A stretch of DNA of 64,000 nt. It comes from Dictyophora rubrovolvata (lineage: Eukaryota > Basidiomycota > Agaricomycetes > Phallales > Phallaceae). Position 1 is the stretch's first letter. Each line of letters begins with the position of its first letter. Positions 24,999 to 37,310 of this stretch are shown piece by piece. Position numbers and translations under genes: made by a program. Location: assembly GCA_029959195.1 (NCBI GenBank), contig CP114120.1, positions 2,604,001-2,668,000 on the forward strand, read 5' to 3'. Under the pieces are notes generated by a model, which was given only the letters and a program-made list of their open reading frames with translations, searched no databases and had not been told where the DNA came from.

Positions 24999-25830
24999 GT
25001 TACAGAGTAAAGATATAGTCGAGGTTTTTTTTCAGCCTGCATAATAGCCGAAGAGCAAATAACAAACACCGTAAAACGAATGTGCTTTTCAGGGTATTAC
25101 CACTGCATTCTCGTTATTTCTTTCCGCGCAAACAGCTAGGACGTGGACAGCGACGGTCCAGTACTCAAAAACCGCGTAGTCGGCATCTCAACATCGAGAT
25201 GTTCGGGATCATCCAAATAATTTTTGAATTCAGATTAAACACAACTGATAGCTTGAAACACACACAACGAATCACAATTTCAATTTGACAGAGGAAACGG
25301 ACAGCCAGTGAGTATACGCTTATACTCGTCCTCACGAATTGACTAACTGTCCACGCCCATGTCCAAAACACTTTACAAAATTTACTGAGAGCAGTCCACA
25401 ATCAATCACAATACAAAGCTTACGAAAAACACGCACCAAGTACATCCATCCTCGGCTACCAACTTCATGACCCAAGGAGAAGCTAAGACCTTAAACTTTG
25501 TGATTGATATTCATTCCGGCACCGGATGAGCACTGAGAATATTCGCGTTGTCAACGTTCGCAGTTTCCTGAAACCTGTATTGCCTGGACTGCATTTGTTT
25601 AAAGAACCGAGAAGAGCCGAAGGCTGAGTGGGTTGTTGTTAACGACGCACATCTACGACTTCATCTAAAAATCACATATCCCAGATCACAGTATTCACAA
25701 TTGCCGACATCAGCTCGTCTTCCACGCATCCTATCACCCTTGAAATGATAAAGTGACTGACTGTTGCATATTTGCGACGCTGCGTTGTTAAGCCTATGAG
25801 AGTGATGGGCAAACAGTGACATTGTCCAAG
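24999..25830. other. intergenic
   Basis: No coding signal was found between the second protease and the solo LTR. The short frames at 25082..25288 and on the minus strand at 25165..25401 are shadows of each other with no family resemblance. Confidence 0.5.
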
Positions 25831-26104
25831 TGTAAAAGTCGGAAGACTTTTACACAAGAACTTCAGATAAAACGAGGATCAGACAACAATGAGTGTAGTA
25901 ACCTTCGTAGAATTAGAAGCTAAAGAATAAAATATCTACATCTCGAGTATTTATAAGAAAAAGAAAGATTATCTAATAAGAAATAAAAGGAAACTTATGG
26001 AAAGAAACTATTAATAAAGACAAAGAATAAATGAAAGTAAGACAAGCTGACTACGTCTGTAGTCTCCGACTCGGGAAACTCGGATAAGAGTCCAGACTCT
26101 TACA
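25831..26104 (-). mobile_element. solo LTR, copy 1
   Basis: This 274-bp unit begins TGTAAAAGTC and ends GACTCTTACA on the plus strand, so its ends are TG...CA. It is flanked by a 5-bp direct repeat CCAAG (25826..25830 and 26105..26109), the expected target-site duplication. A reverse-complement copy lies at 54893..55166 with about three internal mismatches. Read in its own orientation (minus strand) it contains a TATAAATA promoter-like box. No internal retrotransposon genes are adjacent, so it is a solo LTR left by recombination. Confidence 0.88.
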
Positions 26105-26742
26105 CCAAGTCACACCAAACAACGCTGATTGGCCGACCAGACATTTTGAGGACTGAAAATTACCTTACAACGCTTTTAATGCTCAATCATGGCTTTTTCC
26201 AGTTGCAACGTTTTGTACTTGATTCCAAATGCCCACGAAGACGCATAACCACCGCCTCTAATATTCCTTCTCGACGAAAAAGCCACATTTGGCCCGGTTC
26301 AGGCGCACGGGCTACGTTTTCACGTGTGGTCACGGTGCTGGAATTTACGTCCTTGACGAGTGTTTCAATGCTTCAGTTATTGGAAGAAATTATGCACGCT
26401 GTACACCGTAATTGTCAAACTCTTGATTGTTTCTTTATATCTGATCATTGAACAACTTTAGGGAACGGTAAACAAGTGATCCGTTCCTCAAGACATGGGA
26501 TGCTCGAGCTAGATAGCTGAGGTTGCCGGGATATTTAATGCGTGAATTAACTTGACAAGTTACGACAAGGCTCAGCCAAAATTATAGGGAAAGGTTGCGC
26601 GCACTGTGCTCTCATGCAAAAGCGTCATGACGCCGCCCATTGGACATTGTCTGACAGATGCGGTGCGAGCTCGGCGCCGTTTCATTGATATGAAATTCAG
26701 CCCCAGACATCTCCCAGCCATCTTTCTTCTCAGGTCTTGATT
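26105..26742. promoter_or_regulatory. upstream region of NLR gene A
   Basis: This stretch lies between the solo LTR and the first coding exon of the receptor gene. It contains an open frame at 26146..26451 that I do not consider a gene. The promoter of the receptor is expected here, and the LTR insertion about 640 bases upstream could influence it. Confidence 0.35.
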
Positions 26743-29700
26743 ATGCTTTCTGTGTAAGTAATACTGCTGAGTACAGTAGCCCCATCGGCGTTAATTGCAG
26801 TTTTTTTGCCCATTTCATATAGGAAAGGTGTAAGAATATATGGTAATTTGAGGTTGTTTCATTTAACAATTTCACACATCTCAAACCCTCTATCGAGATC
26901 TCTGCTTGGTTAATCCTCCTCCGTCCTCATGGAAAAGCGATCCTAAATTTCAAATCGCAATCGAGTATGGCAACGAAACGAAATCAAGCACAAAAAGCAA
27001 AGCTAGAAAGGGAGATACACGTGGCGACTGCGTCGTCTGGAACGAGTCTTTCTCTTTGTGTGTCTGAGACCGTAGTCTCTTTCATGACATCTCACATTTC
27101 AATTCAGCTCTGGCGATATTATGGACGACTCTCAGGTTACTTTTACCGCCATCCGGCGACGGGCTCAACTTATCTCGAAAACAATTGGCTCTTCCAAACG
27201 ACTAGTTACCGATCTACTCAAGATACAAAATGATTCTGGTTAGTCAAGTTTTCATTTTGAGACCTCATTTAAAAATCATAACATTTCAGGATCATGTAAA
27301 TTGGACATCGCCGGAAAATGCTATTTGACATTCAACATTGAAAAATCATCCGACGTAGTTCAGGATGTGGTGGGCGAGGCATCAGAGGCGTCAACGCATC
27401 TTCCAAACCTGGAGGTTCCAGCTGAAGCCGCCAATGTTATCACTGCAGTCCAATTCTACGATGATCGAGAGAAAACCTGGTCATCGTTTCTCCTCCAATT
27501 TCAAGTGTTCATGAAAGTAATCGATGATGTTTCCGAGGTATGTCTGCGAAGGACGTAATTTTGCCCTTCTTGTTAAAGAGTTTCTCAGATAAGCCCATAC
27601 GTGAAGATAGCGTGGAGTATTCTGTCTGTTATTCCGAGGGTAGGGGGATGCATGCCTTTATTGAACTCGATGCGAATAAAAGTTGTCATTCTTACAGACT
27701 ATTATAATGCAGAGGAATCGTGACGAGAAGGTCATACAGTTATGTGAAAAGCTGAAAGACATCTACGATTATGTTACGGATGCGAAGCGGTTACCCGAAC
27801 TTACTACGACTCAGCTCAAGACGTTTTTTGTGCTGGTCCAGCAAACCATTGAATGCGCGTATTTTATAAGAGCGTACAGCGCCGAGAATACAAGTTAGGT
27901 TTTTCTTGACTCGTGCGATTGTGCGATCGTGGCTGATTCACAAGCTCTAGTTAAACGTGTGGTGAAAGGAGCCAGTATGGACGACAAGATACAAGGATTC
28001 AGCGATAAGTTCGATCACCTTAAGCAAGTTATGACAGATTCGGTCAATCTCGAAACGAGCATTGTAACACTTCGTGCATCTCAGGGAATTAGCGAACTAA
28101 GTACGTTCATCCCCGTTACTTTTTTATTACTTGGTCATTTATGTTATCATTGCACAAGATGATTTAACCCTGCTTGGAGAAATGCATTATGATTTCGATG
28201 CTGGGTTCATCCCCAAGAAACGATGCTTCCCGGGTACTCGTCAAACGTTGATCAGTGAAATACTGGAATGGGTCAACAGCGAGACGTCGCCACAGATCCT
28301 TGTTCTCAGTGGACTGGCGGGCACAGGAAAGTCGGCGGTTGCGCATACCATCGCTGGACTTTTTCGAGGGCAAAATCGACTCGGGTCTATATTCTGCTTC
28401 AACAGGAGTTACAAAGACCGACGAAATTATCTTTTCAGTACTATGGCTCGTAATTTAGCTGATGGGGATGCCATGTGGCGGAAAGAACTGGTGAAAGCTA
28501 TTGAAAAAGCTGCAGATAGGAAGTCGAAGGATCCTCAAATACAATTCGAGGAACTTATTCTCAAGCCCTCCCAGAATGTAACAACCATCGGATCCATAGT
28601 TATCATTGTAGACGCGTTGGACGAGAGCGGAGATCGTGGAGAACGCAAAGAAATTTTGGAACTACTTTTCGACAGATGTTTGGAGCTTCCGAAGAATTAT
28701 CGCATCCTTGTTACCTCCCGTCCAGAACAAGATATTGAGCTTCGTTGCCAAAATCCCGGACCCGGGGTTCTATGTATACGAATGGGGGACATCAATTCGG
28801 AAGATACACATTCCGATATACAGACCTACATTTCACGCGTTCTTGCCCCAATATCGTCAATCTTGGATAGGATAGACGGATATTGGTGCGAGATACTAGC
28901 CAGGCGCGCCGAGGGTCTTTTTCAGTGGGCACGCACCGCCTGCGAATTCATCGATCCCACCATCACACGTGAACAACTCATAGAGAAAAATTGGAAATGC
29001 ATTTCGGACTCGTCGTCGTCATTATATGGGTTATACCACCAAATCATCTCCGGCCAGTCGGAATCTAAACACACTGACTTTATAAAAGACTTTAAAACAA
29101 TCGTGGGTGCGATTATAATGGCGCGGGAACCACTTTCAATAAATGTGTTACAAAATATCTTCCCAAATCTTGGAGACATCGGGTCCATACTCAGTCCCTT
29201 CGGTTCTCTCTTTGCTGGTGTTCGCGATTCATCCACTCCCGTGCGACCTCTCCACACCTCCTTATTTGATTTCTTCACTACTGCTACAGAAAACCATTCA
29301 TACTATGTGGACACATCGGATCATAGTACCATGACCGTATCCTGTCTGAGGTTGATGAATAGAATGCTCTGCTTCAATATATGCCAACTCGAGACGTCAC
29401 ACAGGATCAATCGAGGTGTGCCCCAGTTTGATTCGCGTGTAAGGGAAGCCGTTCCTTGGCACTTAGAATATTCATGTCGTTGCTGGGATTTCCATCTTCG
29501 ATACTCGCATCGTGGAGAGGAGCTTATTCGAGAAATCCGATATTTGATGGATCATAATTTACTCTACTGGTTTGAAGTGCTCAGTTTGTTGGGTACAGTT
29601 GATCAAGGTTGCGTGGCAATGCGAATACTGAAGAACTGGTGCACTGTCAGTAATTTCTGTTCTTTTTGAGGATAACGGCTAACTATTAAGTTTCAGGATG

Positions 29701-32255
29701 TGGATAAGGAGTTGGCCGCGGATGCAATGGATGCATGGAATTTTGGATACGACTTTGAAGAAGTGATGACGGATAGTACACCACATCTCTATCTCTCCGC
29801 TCTTCCTTTTACTCCTCGCGATTCGTTTGTCTCCAAAACATACCTTTCAACGTTTCCTGGGCTTTTCACATTTGACATTGGCCCACCTATCCACCCAAGC
29901 TCTTCTGACAAAATTGGTATTATGCGAAGACACACCAAAGGGCATCCCACCTCGCTCGCCTTTTATCCGGGGGGCAAATATATCGCAACCGGTTCCAATT
30001 ATGGTGAATTTTGGATGTGGGATTATACAACAGGGGAGCTAGTTCGTGCTTATAGCAACAGCAGCGGTTATGAACAGATTTGCGACATTGTGTTTTCGTC
30101 CGACGGAGAATTGGTTTATTGCTGCTTTAGAAACGGAGATATCCTGGTATTGAGTATTAGGACAAATGAAACGCATATCGAGTCACACGCAGAGATGGTG
30201 GGTGACCGGCGGTGCAGCTCATTCACTATCTCTTCAGACGGGTGCTTTCTAGCCTTGTGCATGGTGAACGAGGCATTTTTATATGATCGGAGAAATAGGT
30301 TAATCATTAAACACTTTGACTGTACATCGCCCACCGCCTGGATTCTTAGTCCTGCATTCTCACCCAGCGGGGAATTCTTCACCTTTGTGATGGACAAGCA
30401 AGTGTACATATGGAATATTACGAAACAAACACCGGAGATACTAAATCAGACGTTTAAGGTGCAAACGGATCTAGTGGCGCTCAGTGACACCTACATTGCC
30501 CTTAAAGGAGGTTCTCGCTCCTCCCGCCGCTTAGAAATCTGGGAAGTGCGGACAAGCACAAAGGTTACCGAGATGCGACACGAGCCTATTGAAATCGATT
30601 TTTTAGTATTTTCCCCTGACAACCAATACATCCTTTCCTCTTCCTGGGACATGTACTTCATTTGGAACGTGTCGACAGGAGAACTAATCAGTCGATCCAC
30701 TGTGGACGATGCCATTTATTGTCTGGGATTTTCCCATGACTCCAAATCAATTGCATTGGGTACACGGGATGGTTCAACAAACGTTCGACAATGGGATACA
30801 TCCATCCAGTTGGGATCGCATGCCGTGGATGGTGGTATTGTGGAGGGAATTGAGCTGAGGGATACGTATATTTTTCTTGTGTATTATGTTTATTCGCAGG
30901 GTTACCTCCAAATTTTGGACATTACAACGGCGAATACTGTTCTTTTCGAAGCCGAGGTAATACACTATGGACCGATCACAATTTGTCCTCACCAGGAACT
31001 GGAACCTGACTCGGACGTACACGTAGCATACATTACCGATCGTGGACTCTGTCTCTGGGACAAAACAACGAAATGCGAGACCATCCTAGATGAATCCGCC
31101 CATTCAGTTACCGCGCTCGCCTCTTCCAATAAATATCTTGTCTGCGCAGATACCGATGACAGTCGCAATGAAGGGATCATTAAAATATGGGACATATACA
31201 CCCGCGACTTAGTTGGTGGTCCATACACAATTTCACGTTGGGTGGAGAAACTTTGTGTCTCTGCGACTAGTATCAACATCATCATCGTTGCTTACCATGT
31301 CGATGGTTATTACCAATTCGAGGTTCGACAATGTGAATCAGGCCGCATAATAGGAGGCCCCTTTAAATTGGAGTCATATCCATGGCGCATGGTTGCTTTC
31401 TCACCCGATGAGACACGTGTTATATGTATTCACGACCTAGCTGCCGAGATTATAGAGGTATCAACAGGAAGAAGGGTGAAGCGGGTGCTACCTAGTACAT
31501 ATAGTTCAGTGTCGCCACTCTCCCCAAACCGGAAGTATCTTGCAGGAACAGATGACGATGACAGAGTAAAGCTATTCGACACGGATACTGGAATGCCATT
31601 AAACATTCCATCGTCTTTGAGTCGTCCTCCCATTTACGGGCTAGGATTTTCCAATGATTCAAAACAAATCATCATAAATTCTGGTGTAGATAATTCAGAG
31701 ACTGCACACTCGAACTCGGAGGTCTCTGTCTGGGACATTCAATCCGGAAAAATGATCGTCAAGCTACCATTCGAGTTTCAAGACGATATATATAGCTTAA
31801 ATCTGAGTAATGGGTGCCTTGCGATCGTCGTTGATCACTTTGCCGTGGTCTGGGACATGAATGCATGTGAGATGATATCTACGTTGTACGACACTCATCG
31901 CAATGACCCACAACTCGTTGATAGTCCCAAGGGCGGATGGTGGGTAATACTTTCACTTATGTTCCATCTGGTTCGCTTACAAGCCGTGGTAAGGTCGACC
32001 AGTAGGACCGAGGTGTTGGATTATGCACTGATGGCTTGGAAAAAAGCTTCGTTTCCGGCCTCCGCTAGGCCCAATGGGGATGATGGTTGGGTTCGAGGCT
32101 TAAAAGATGAGCTTCTAATTTGGGTTCCACAAAAAAGGAGAATGGGTTTTTGGTCTCCGTGTGCAGTGCATGTGCCATATCGAAACATTACAAAACTCAA
32201 CTTCAACAACTTCGTACATGGTACTAGGTGGACGGAATGTAGAAATGAAAATTAG
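26743..32255 (+). CDS. NOD-like receptor A: C2-like / NACHT / WD40
   Basis: Exons 26743..26753, 26823..26842, 26898..27057, 27108..27238, 27290..27537, 27589..27639, 27698..27893, 27951..28100, 28159..29645 and 29697..32255 total 5,013 nt, or 1,670 residues. Residues ~5-107 resemble a C2 domain (SSWKSDPKFQIAIEYGNETK, then VVWNESFSF). A helical linker (ISPYVKIAWSIL, NRDEKVIQLCEKL) follows. The NACHT NTPase has Walker A GLAGTGKS at 374-381 and Walker B VDALDE at 473-478. From ~819 to the end lie 11-14 WD40-like blades (FWMWDYTTGELV, IIKIWDIYT, VSVWDIQSG). In fungal NLRs, ligand binding by the repeat region triggers NACHT oligomerisation and an N-terminal effector. A 63-nt intron near 31941..32003 is possible but not required. 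Fully open and apparently functional. Confidence 0.9.
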
Positions 32256-32851
32256 TATGTGATGCAAGTTCAGGTTTTGGATTTAAAGACTCGATCGAGA
32301 GCAAAGTTTTGCATAGCAACATATGTATTGACAGCGGTGGCATGAACTCAACTAGTAGAATGCTAGCTTGTAATATTATGGATATTGTCATTCCGAGCGC
32401 ATCAGAGTCAACGTATGCATGAAAAAAATGGCGTCTGATATGCGTCCGAACCTTCAGTGTATCAGCGCTACCCTGGTCCGTGCACGCCCCTCTATTTTCC
32501 CCATATAAACCATCTCCGCTCATCCTCCCGATTTTTCCTCAGAACATACTCAGCTAGGATCTATTCTATAGAAACTAACTCGAGTCTCGCATGTTTAAAC
32601 GTGCCACATCCTTCTAATCCATTCGATGACATTGCGTGCTCCTCCGTCACACTGAGAATACGCCTTTTATTGAGGCTCGAGGACGTCGGCTTCTAGTGTT
32701 ACTCTTTTTCTCTTGTAGGAGGGTTTGACTAGTTAGCCAACGGTTGGAGTATGAGTCTGATGGATCTTTGTAAATACATACCTACTAGCAAATACATATT
32801 ATATTGACTTTCAGTGTTTGACACACGCTTATACCTTTTTCCTTCCCCACC
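32256..32851. other. intergenic, 3' of NLR A
   Basis: No gene is supported here. A plus-strand frame at 32457..32696 has no recognisable features. Confidence 0.4.
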
Positions 32852-33307
32852 ATGTTCATCCCAATCGTGGGCACACAATTCACAGGCAAATCATCTATTC
32901 AACAATTCCTCATCGAAAGACACAACTTTGAAGCAGTGGGACTAGAGGTTGAACCCAGACACCCATTGATCGCAGCACGCGCAACTCTCTTCGAAACCCC
33001 ACAGACTATCCTCGACCATGTAACGCAACACTGGCTCAATAACTTTGTAACGTGCAATCTAACCACTCCATTCTTGACCGATCAATTCCTCAAAAGACCG
33101 TTTTTCTCCTTGTCAGTGTTGACGCGCCTGTTTTACTCATTGACAGATTCTTCAACATGCGTACGCAGACTTGGCTTACACAGATTTCTCGCACTTTATT
33201 ACACTATTCTCGCAGTCAACTACATATATCCAACGCATACCATTGAACTAGAACAATTAAAAAGTCAACTTGGAAGGGCATCATTCTGCAAAGATATCAT
33301 TTGTTAG
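32852..33307 (+). pseudogene. possible N-terminal fragment of a dCMP-deaminase-like gene
   Basis: The frame opens with MFIPIVGTQFTGKSSIQQFL, which resembles the P-loop-like N-terminal extension of fungal deoxycytidylate deaminases (Dcd1). Near 33100 the expected RPFF-LLVSVDAPVLL stretch changes from one frame to another, so a one-base indel is needed. The zinc-binding deaminase core (HxE and PCxxC) is not found downstream. I regard it as a truncated, frameshifted relic; the family assignment rests only on the N-terminal ~90 residues. Confidence 0.4.
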
Positions 33308-34571
33308 TATGTCGAAAGTCACGTTCTGGAGGATTGGTTAGAATTCTCAGGATGACATTCAATGCGTCTTTAATGGGGCCGTCTCTGGTCGATGGTATCG
33401 TTGTTTCCACTGGAAGGCAAGTTAGTTGGTGGGGTATGAACGGATGTTTTGAAGTGGTACGAAGGTACTGCAAGAGGGGATCAATTCATGGACTAATTTT
33501 AGTCTGGGGAATGTATTGATTTTGCGGTACCAGACCAGCGTCGACTCTAGGAAACAGGTTCCGAAATTCATATGACATCTTATTCGCGACGTTAGCGTTG
33601 GGGGTCGATTGGGGGTCACCGGTGACCGGTCACCAAGGAGCCAAGTGTGTAGGTCAAAGGTAGGGGACGACGCCATGTGTGTATTTGCGTCGCCTACTTG
33701 ATGCTTTATGGCTAGCATAGGTGTGTCACATGGCCCGAGTCGTGTGGTGTGGCTTCAAGGAGTAAATCTGTCTCAGTGGTCGGCTCAGCCGTTGGCGTTG
33801 GGCAAACTTGATGACATTTTAGTTTTTGTTCCTGCACCTATAAAAAGTCAAATGAAGACACTCACAGATCATCACCCTCGGGAGTCGTGTTATCCATCTG
33901 ACGTTTGTATCAGAGAATTACTATACTTTAAAATGCTCGTGGTGGAAGTAGCAATGGAGTTCAAGAGCCGGACCAGCTGGACCAATTGGACACCCATCTC
34001 CATCTCTTCAGTATCGTATGAAGTGGTCGCATTCAGTTGAATGGCCATGCAGTTTTTTGGTTTGTGCATATAGTTCAGATTTGAGACGTAACTTACATAT
34101 TTTCAGCAGTGTCCGACGTATTTAATTAGTTTCCGTCGTAGAAGTAGCCGCTGGGGAAGACTTATAGCAGCGTGGAAGTGAATTGAGTATCATGATCAGC
34201 GGATTCCATTGCAATGAAAGACGAGGACACGTTCGTGATTTGGAGGTTGGGCGCACCGTTTTGGCGGGAGCACCCGCGCCTACGGACCTGGCTCACGCAC
34301 CGGATCGGTGTCAAGGACTCACCTCAATGTATTATCGTGCACGTATGATATTTGACTCATTCATTATTTAACTTTTCATATTTGACATTTGTCTTGTCTT
34401 ATCGTCAGCTTCATTTCTTTGATGATAACTCACAGTTTTTAACAGAAGGAACAGTGCAGTAGTAGTCGGCATCGTGTTGTAACATAAATTAGACTGATAT
34501 GATAAAACTATTGTACATTTTTTCTGTCGGATGGATAAATTAGTGCAATACACGTCAAGCCTAGTATGTTG
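33308..34571. other. intergenic
   Basis: I find no gene here. Three alternating 7-bp units (GGTCACC, GGTGACC, GGTCACC) at 33614..33634 form two overlapping perfect 14-bp palindromes. The open frame 33708..34040 has no family resemblance. Confidence 0.45.
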
Positions 34572-36200
34572 TTAAAAGCCAACTCTCTGCACGTATGCAC
34601 TTCCTGGACCCTCAATTCTTAGAATCTGAATAAGAACGGTGCCCAGTTCCTTAATTTGCAGCGAAAATCGACGAGGAACGCTTGGACATCCTTCCAACCG
34701 CACGTATTCTAATGGAGGACAGCCCGATGCTTTTCGCACAGTAAGGAAATTGACCCAGAATTCTCCGAGGACTTTTCCTTTGACTGTACCCGGACCAAGG
34801 TTATAAGGACTGAAGGTTATGCTCTCTAACAGAGGGCAAGACTCGCTTGATACAAAGTAACCGTAAAGATAGTCCGAAAGCATTTCGAGATCGGTGACGC
34901 GCACGTAATCTCCCCGTACGATAAGCCGGCGAAGGCCCAGTGAAGACTGGGCTACTTCCTTTAAAATTGAAGTTCCGGATGGAATTATATCGAGTGGGTC
35001 GTCGATAGGATTAAAGATACTATTTTTGAAACGTGGAAGACTCAGAACCAACGTGATCAGTGACTTCATTTTGGAAAGGAGTTTGCTAGGAAGACGAAAG
35101 TTTTTGTGGCCCGTTAAGGATGTGTGTATGTGGATTAAGGATTCCAAGTCGCTGTTGTCGAAACATCTTTGTCGGTCATGTAGACACGTAATTGCGGTAT
35201 ACCCAGTAGCAGCCCAGATACAACCGTGGGACCCGGCGTCCCTCAAGGGGGGCATATGCCCGATATAGAGATGGGTAAACGCGGATAAGTCCATTGAGTC
35301 CAAAAGTCTATAATCGTTAACTATATATCGGTCCTTTGGTGCGGTTATCGAGAGATGTTTTAGAACAGGTGCGTCGAGGTGGTCAATGATAAGTCCGAAG
35401 CTGTTCATCTTCAACGTTGTGAGGTTCAGCAAAGTAACTGGTTGTGGCAGAGAGAAAGATTGGAAGGATGATGTATTAATAGGATCGAAAATGACGGATA
35501 TATATTCCAGTTTCTTAAAACGAGAGAAAATTTCGGGTACGCCATCCTGAGACTGAACGTTGGCGAAGCTGAGTCTCCTCATATTAGGAGAAAGACGAGA
35601 AATAACACCTAGGAGTTTTACTTCTTTGTTTGTCGTTAGATGGAAGGCTTCGATGTTCTTGGCTATTGATAGAAGTTCGTATATTATATCCTCCGGGAAA
35701 AGATGATTCAAGGTCAAGTCTCGCAGGTTGTCAAAATCCAATTCTGTGGGCCTAGGATGGCGCGAGTCCTCGATCGCGTAATTGTAAAAGAGAAGTTTGA
35801 TACGTCTACTTTCACGTCGGAGGAATTCACGAAAGACTACGCCCGGTAGGGTCCCCCATGCACAGTCATAGCTGCTCGGGCCGAAAACGATGAGTGGCAT
35901 TGAACCAGACCGACGCAGAAATTCCTCTATACACTTTGTTTTGTCTTTCTTCTTCCAAGAAAAGCTTATGACCCTCCAAAAAACAGGATTCTCGAGAAGA
36001 ATTAACCTCCAATAATGGCATACCCAGGACAAACGTAATTGGAAGTACTTGAAATTCAAGCTTGCAAAGGGGGGTGCGATAAGAGTGAAGATGGTGGTTA
36101 GAAGTTCGACAGGAAGACGATTAATCTTGGACGCAGCGTTGAAAATTGAACCATTGATTGCAGCTTTGCGAGTATTTTTTCTTCCGACAGTGGTTGACAT
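34572..36200 (-). CDS. F-box domain protein
   Basis: A single exon encodes 542 residues. Near the N-terminus (about residues 27-80) lies INRLPVELLTTIFTLI followed by LSWVCHYWRLILLENPVFW, the F-box-like motif common in agaricomycetes. The rest has irregular leucine-rich stretches (LRDLTLNHLF, LTTLKMNSF, LRRLIVRGDYV), as in F-box/LRR-like proteins. Such proteins bind Skp1 and recruit substrates to an SCF ubiquitin ligase (family knowledge); the target is unknown. It is intronless, unlike its neighbours, and shares a 117-bp divergent intergenic region with the TENA/THI-4 gene. Confidence 0.88.
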   Translation of the reverse strand: MSTTVGRKNTRKAAINGSIFNAASKINRLPVELLTTIFTLIAPPFASLNFKYFQLRLSWVCHYWRLILLENPVFWRVISFSWKKKDKTKCIEEFLRRSGSMPLIVFGPSSYDCAWGTLPGVVFREFLRRESRRIKLLFYNYAIEDSRHPRPTELDFDNLRDLTLNHLFPEDIIYELLSIAKNIEAFHLTTNKEVKLLGVISRLSPNMRRLSFANVQSQDGVPEIFSRFKKLEYISVIFDPINTSSFQSFSLPQPVTLLNLTTLKMNSFGLIIDHLDAPVLKHLSITAPKDRYIVNDYRLLDSMDLSAFTHLYIGHMPPLRDAGSHGCIWAATGYTAITCLHDRQRCFDNSDLESLIHIHTSLTGHKNFRLPSKLLSKMKSLITLVLSLPRFKNSIFNPIDDPLDIIPSGTSILKEVAQSSLGLRRLIVRGDYVRVTDLEMLSDYLYGYFVSSESCPLLESITFSPYNLGPGTVKGKVLGEFWVNFLTVRKASGCPPLEYVRLEGCPSVPRRFSLQIKELGTVLIQILRIEGPGSAYVQRVGF

Positions 36201-36317
36201 TCAAGTAGTATTGATTCGAAGATGTTCTACTCGGTGGTCACTGCAGTGTGAAAAAGAAAAATTGTCATCGTGTCTATCACTATTTTTAGGCGCCAGTGAC
36301 TCGGCTCGATCAGTGTC
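36201..36317. promoter_or_regulatory. short bidirectional promoter region
   Basis: Only 117 bases separate the start codons of the F-box gene (-) and the TENA/THI-4 gene (+). Both promoters must lie within it or extend into the opposite gene. Confidence 0.4.
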
Positions 36318-37310
36318 ATGATGGCAGAAGATAAAGCAATCCAAGTCGCTGATTTCAAGTTAACATCCTATCTTATCGATTTAGCTGCAAATCGCGACTC
36401 GCATGCCTTTGCACGCGCAACTCAACATCCGTTCTTGAAATCCGCCGGACTGCTGTCTTTGGAAAAAGAACGACTTGAACAATGGTTAACGCAGGACAGA
36501 ATCTACGCGTTCGTAGGTGGGTTTTTCTGTGTCCAAAAATGACTTGGTGTTGGAATATCTAATGATTCAAATTGATATAGGCTATCCAAAATTCATATCA
36601 CTGCTTATATCTCGTATTCCCCTTCGAGCGAGCCCGTTGTCCGAAGATTCAATGGACACGTTCGGGTCGTATCCGTCCCATGAAGAACGTTTGTTGGCAA
36701 TGCTAGCTTCCGCCATGTCGAACATTGTTCGTGAAATTGAATTCTTTAGAACCACCGCTAAAGAGAATGATTTGGACGTGATGAAGCCTTCGACATCTGA
36801 TGAACAATCCGTCTTCAACAGAGGCGTCCAAGGAGATATAACTAACCCGATAACAAAAGGTTATGTCGATTTTATGATCGCAACCGGCGCCACAGGCAGT
36901 ATCCTCGAAGGATTGACGCTTTTATGGGTCACCGAAAAGGTGCAATTTTTATTGAGATCCTCAGCAACTCATTCGTACTCAGACGATATGATTCAATCTG
37001 TGTCTTCATATAGTGCTATCTTGAGGCTTGGTCATACGCCAAATCCCTTCTCGACATAGATAGTACATCTCGTCAACCATCTCAAGTGCCAGGCGTTTCA
37101 AAAGCCCTCGAAACGTTCATAAACAACTGGAGCACCCCGGAATTTAAGGCATTTGTAGATGAAATCGGAAATTTGTTAGATGAACATGCATCGAGGATGT
37201 TATCGGCGGAGGGCCCTGAGGGTTCAAGTTTATTGAAGATAACCCGGATGGCTGAAAATATATGGCACTGGTGTTTATGGTACGAAGAACGCTTCTGGGA
37301 TGGGAAATGA
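36318..37310 (+). CDS. TENA/THI-4 (heme-oxygenase-like fold) family protein
   Basis: Exons 36318..36516, 36581..36939 and 37014..37310 give 284 residues (or 283 from the second ATG). The N-terminal helix pattern HPFLKSAGLLSLEKERLEQWL with DRIYAFVGYPKFISLLI matches TENA/THI-4/PQQC proteins. The C-terminal half contains YLEAWSYAKSLL and FINNWSTPEFKAFVDEIG, the usual closing helices. Family members include thiaminase II and PQQ synthase-like enzymes, but many fungal versions are of unproven activity, and the thiaminase Cys was not identified here. It is divergent from the F-box gene and lies between the two NLR genes. Confidence 0.85.

Noticed and set aside
31941-32003. Possible 63-nt intron near the 3' end of NLR gene A, by analogy with the last intron of gene B
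   Set aside because: The frame is open with or without it, and the borders are not clearly better than chance, so I left the exon intact in the model.
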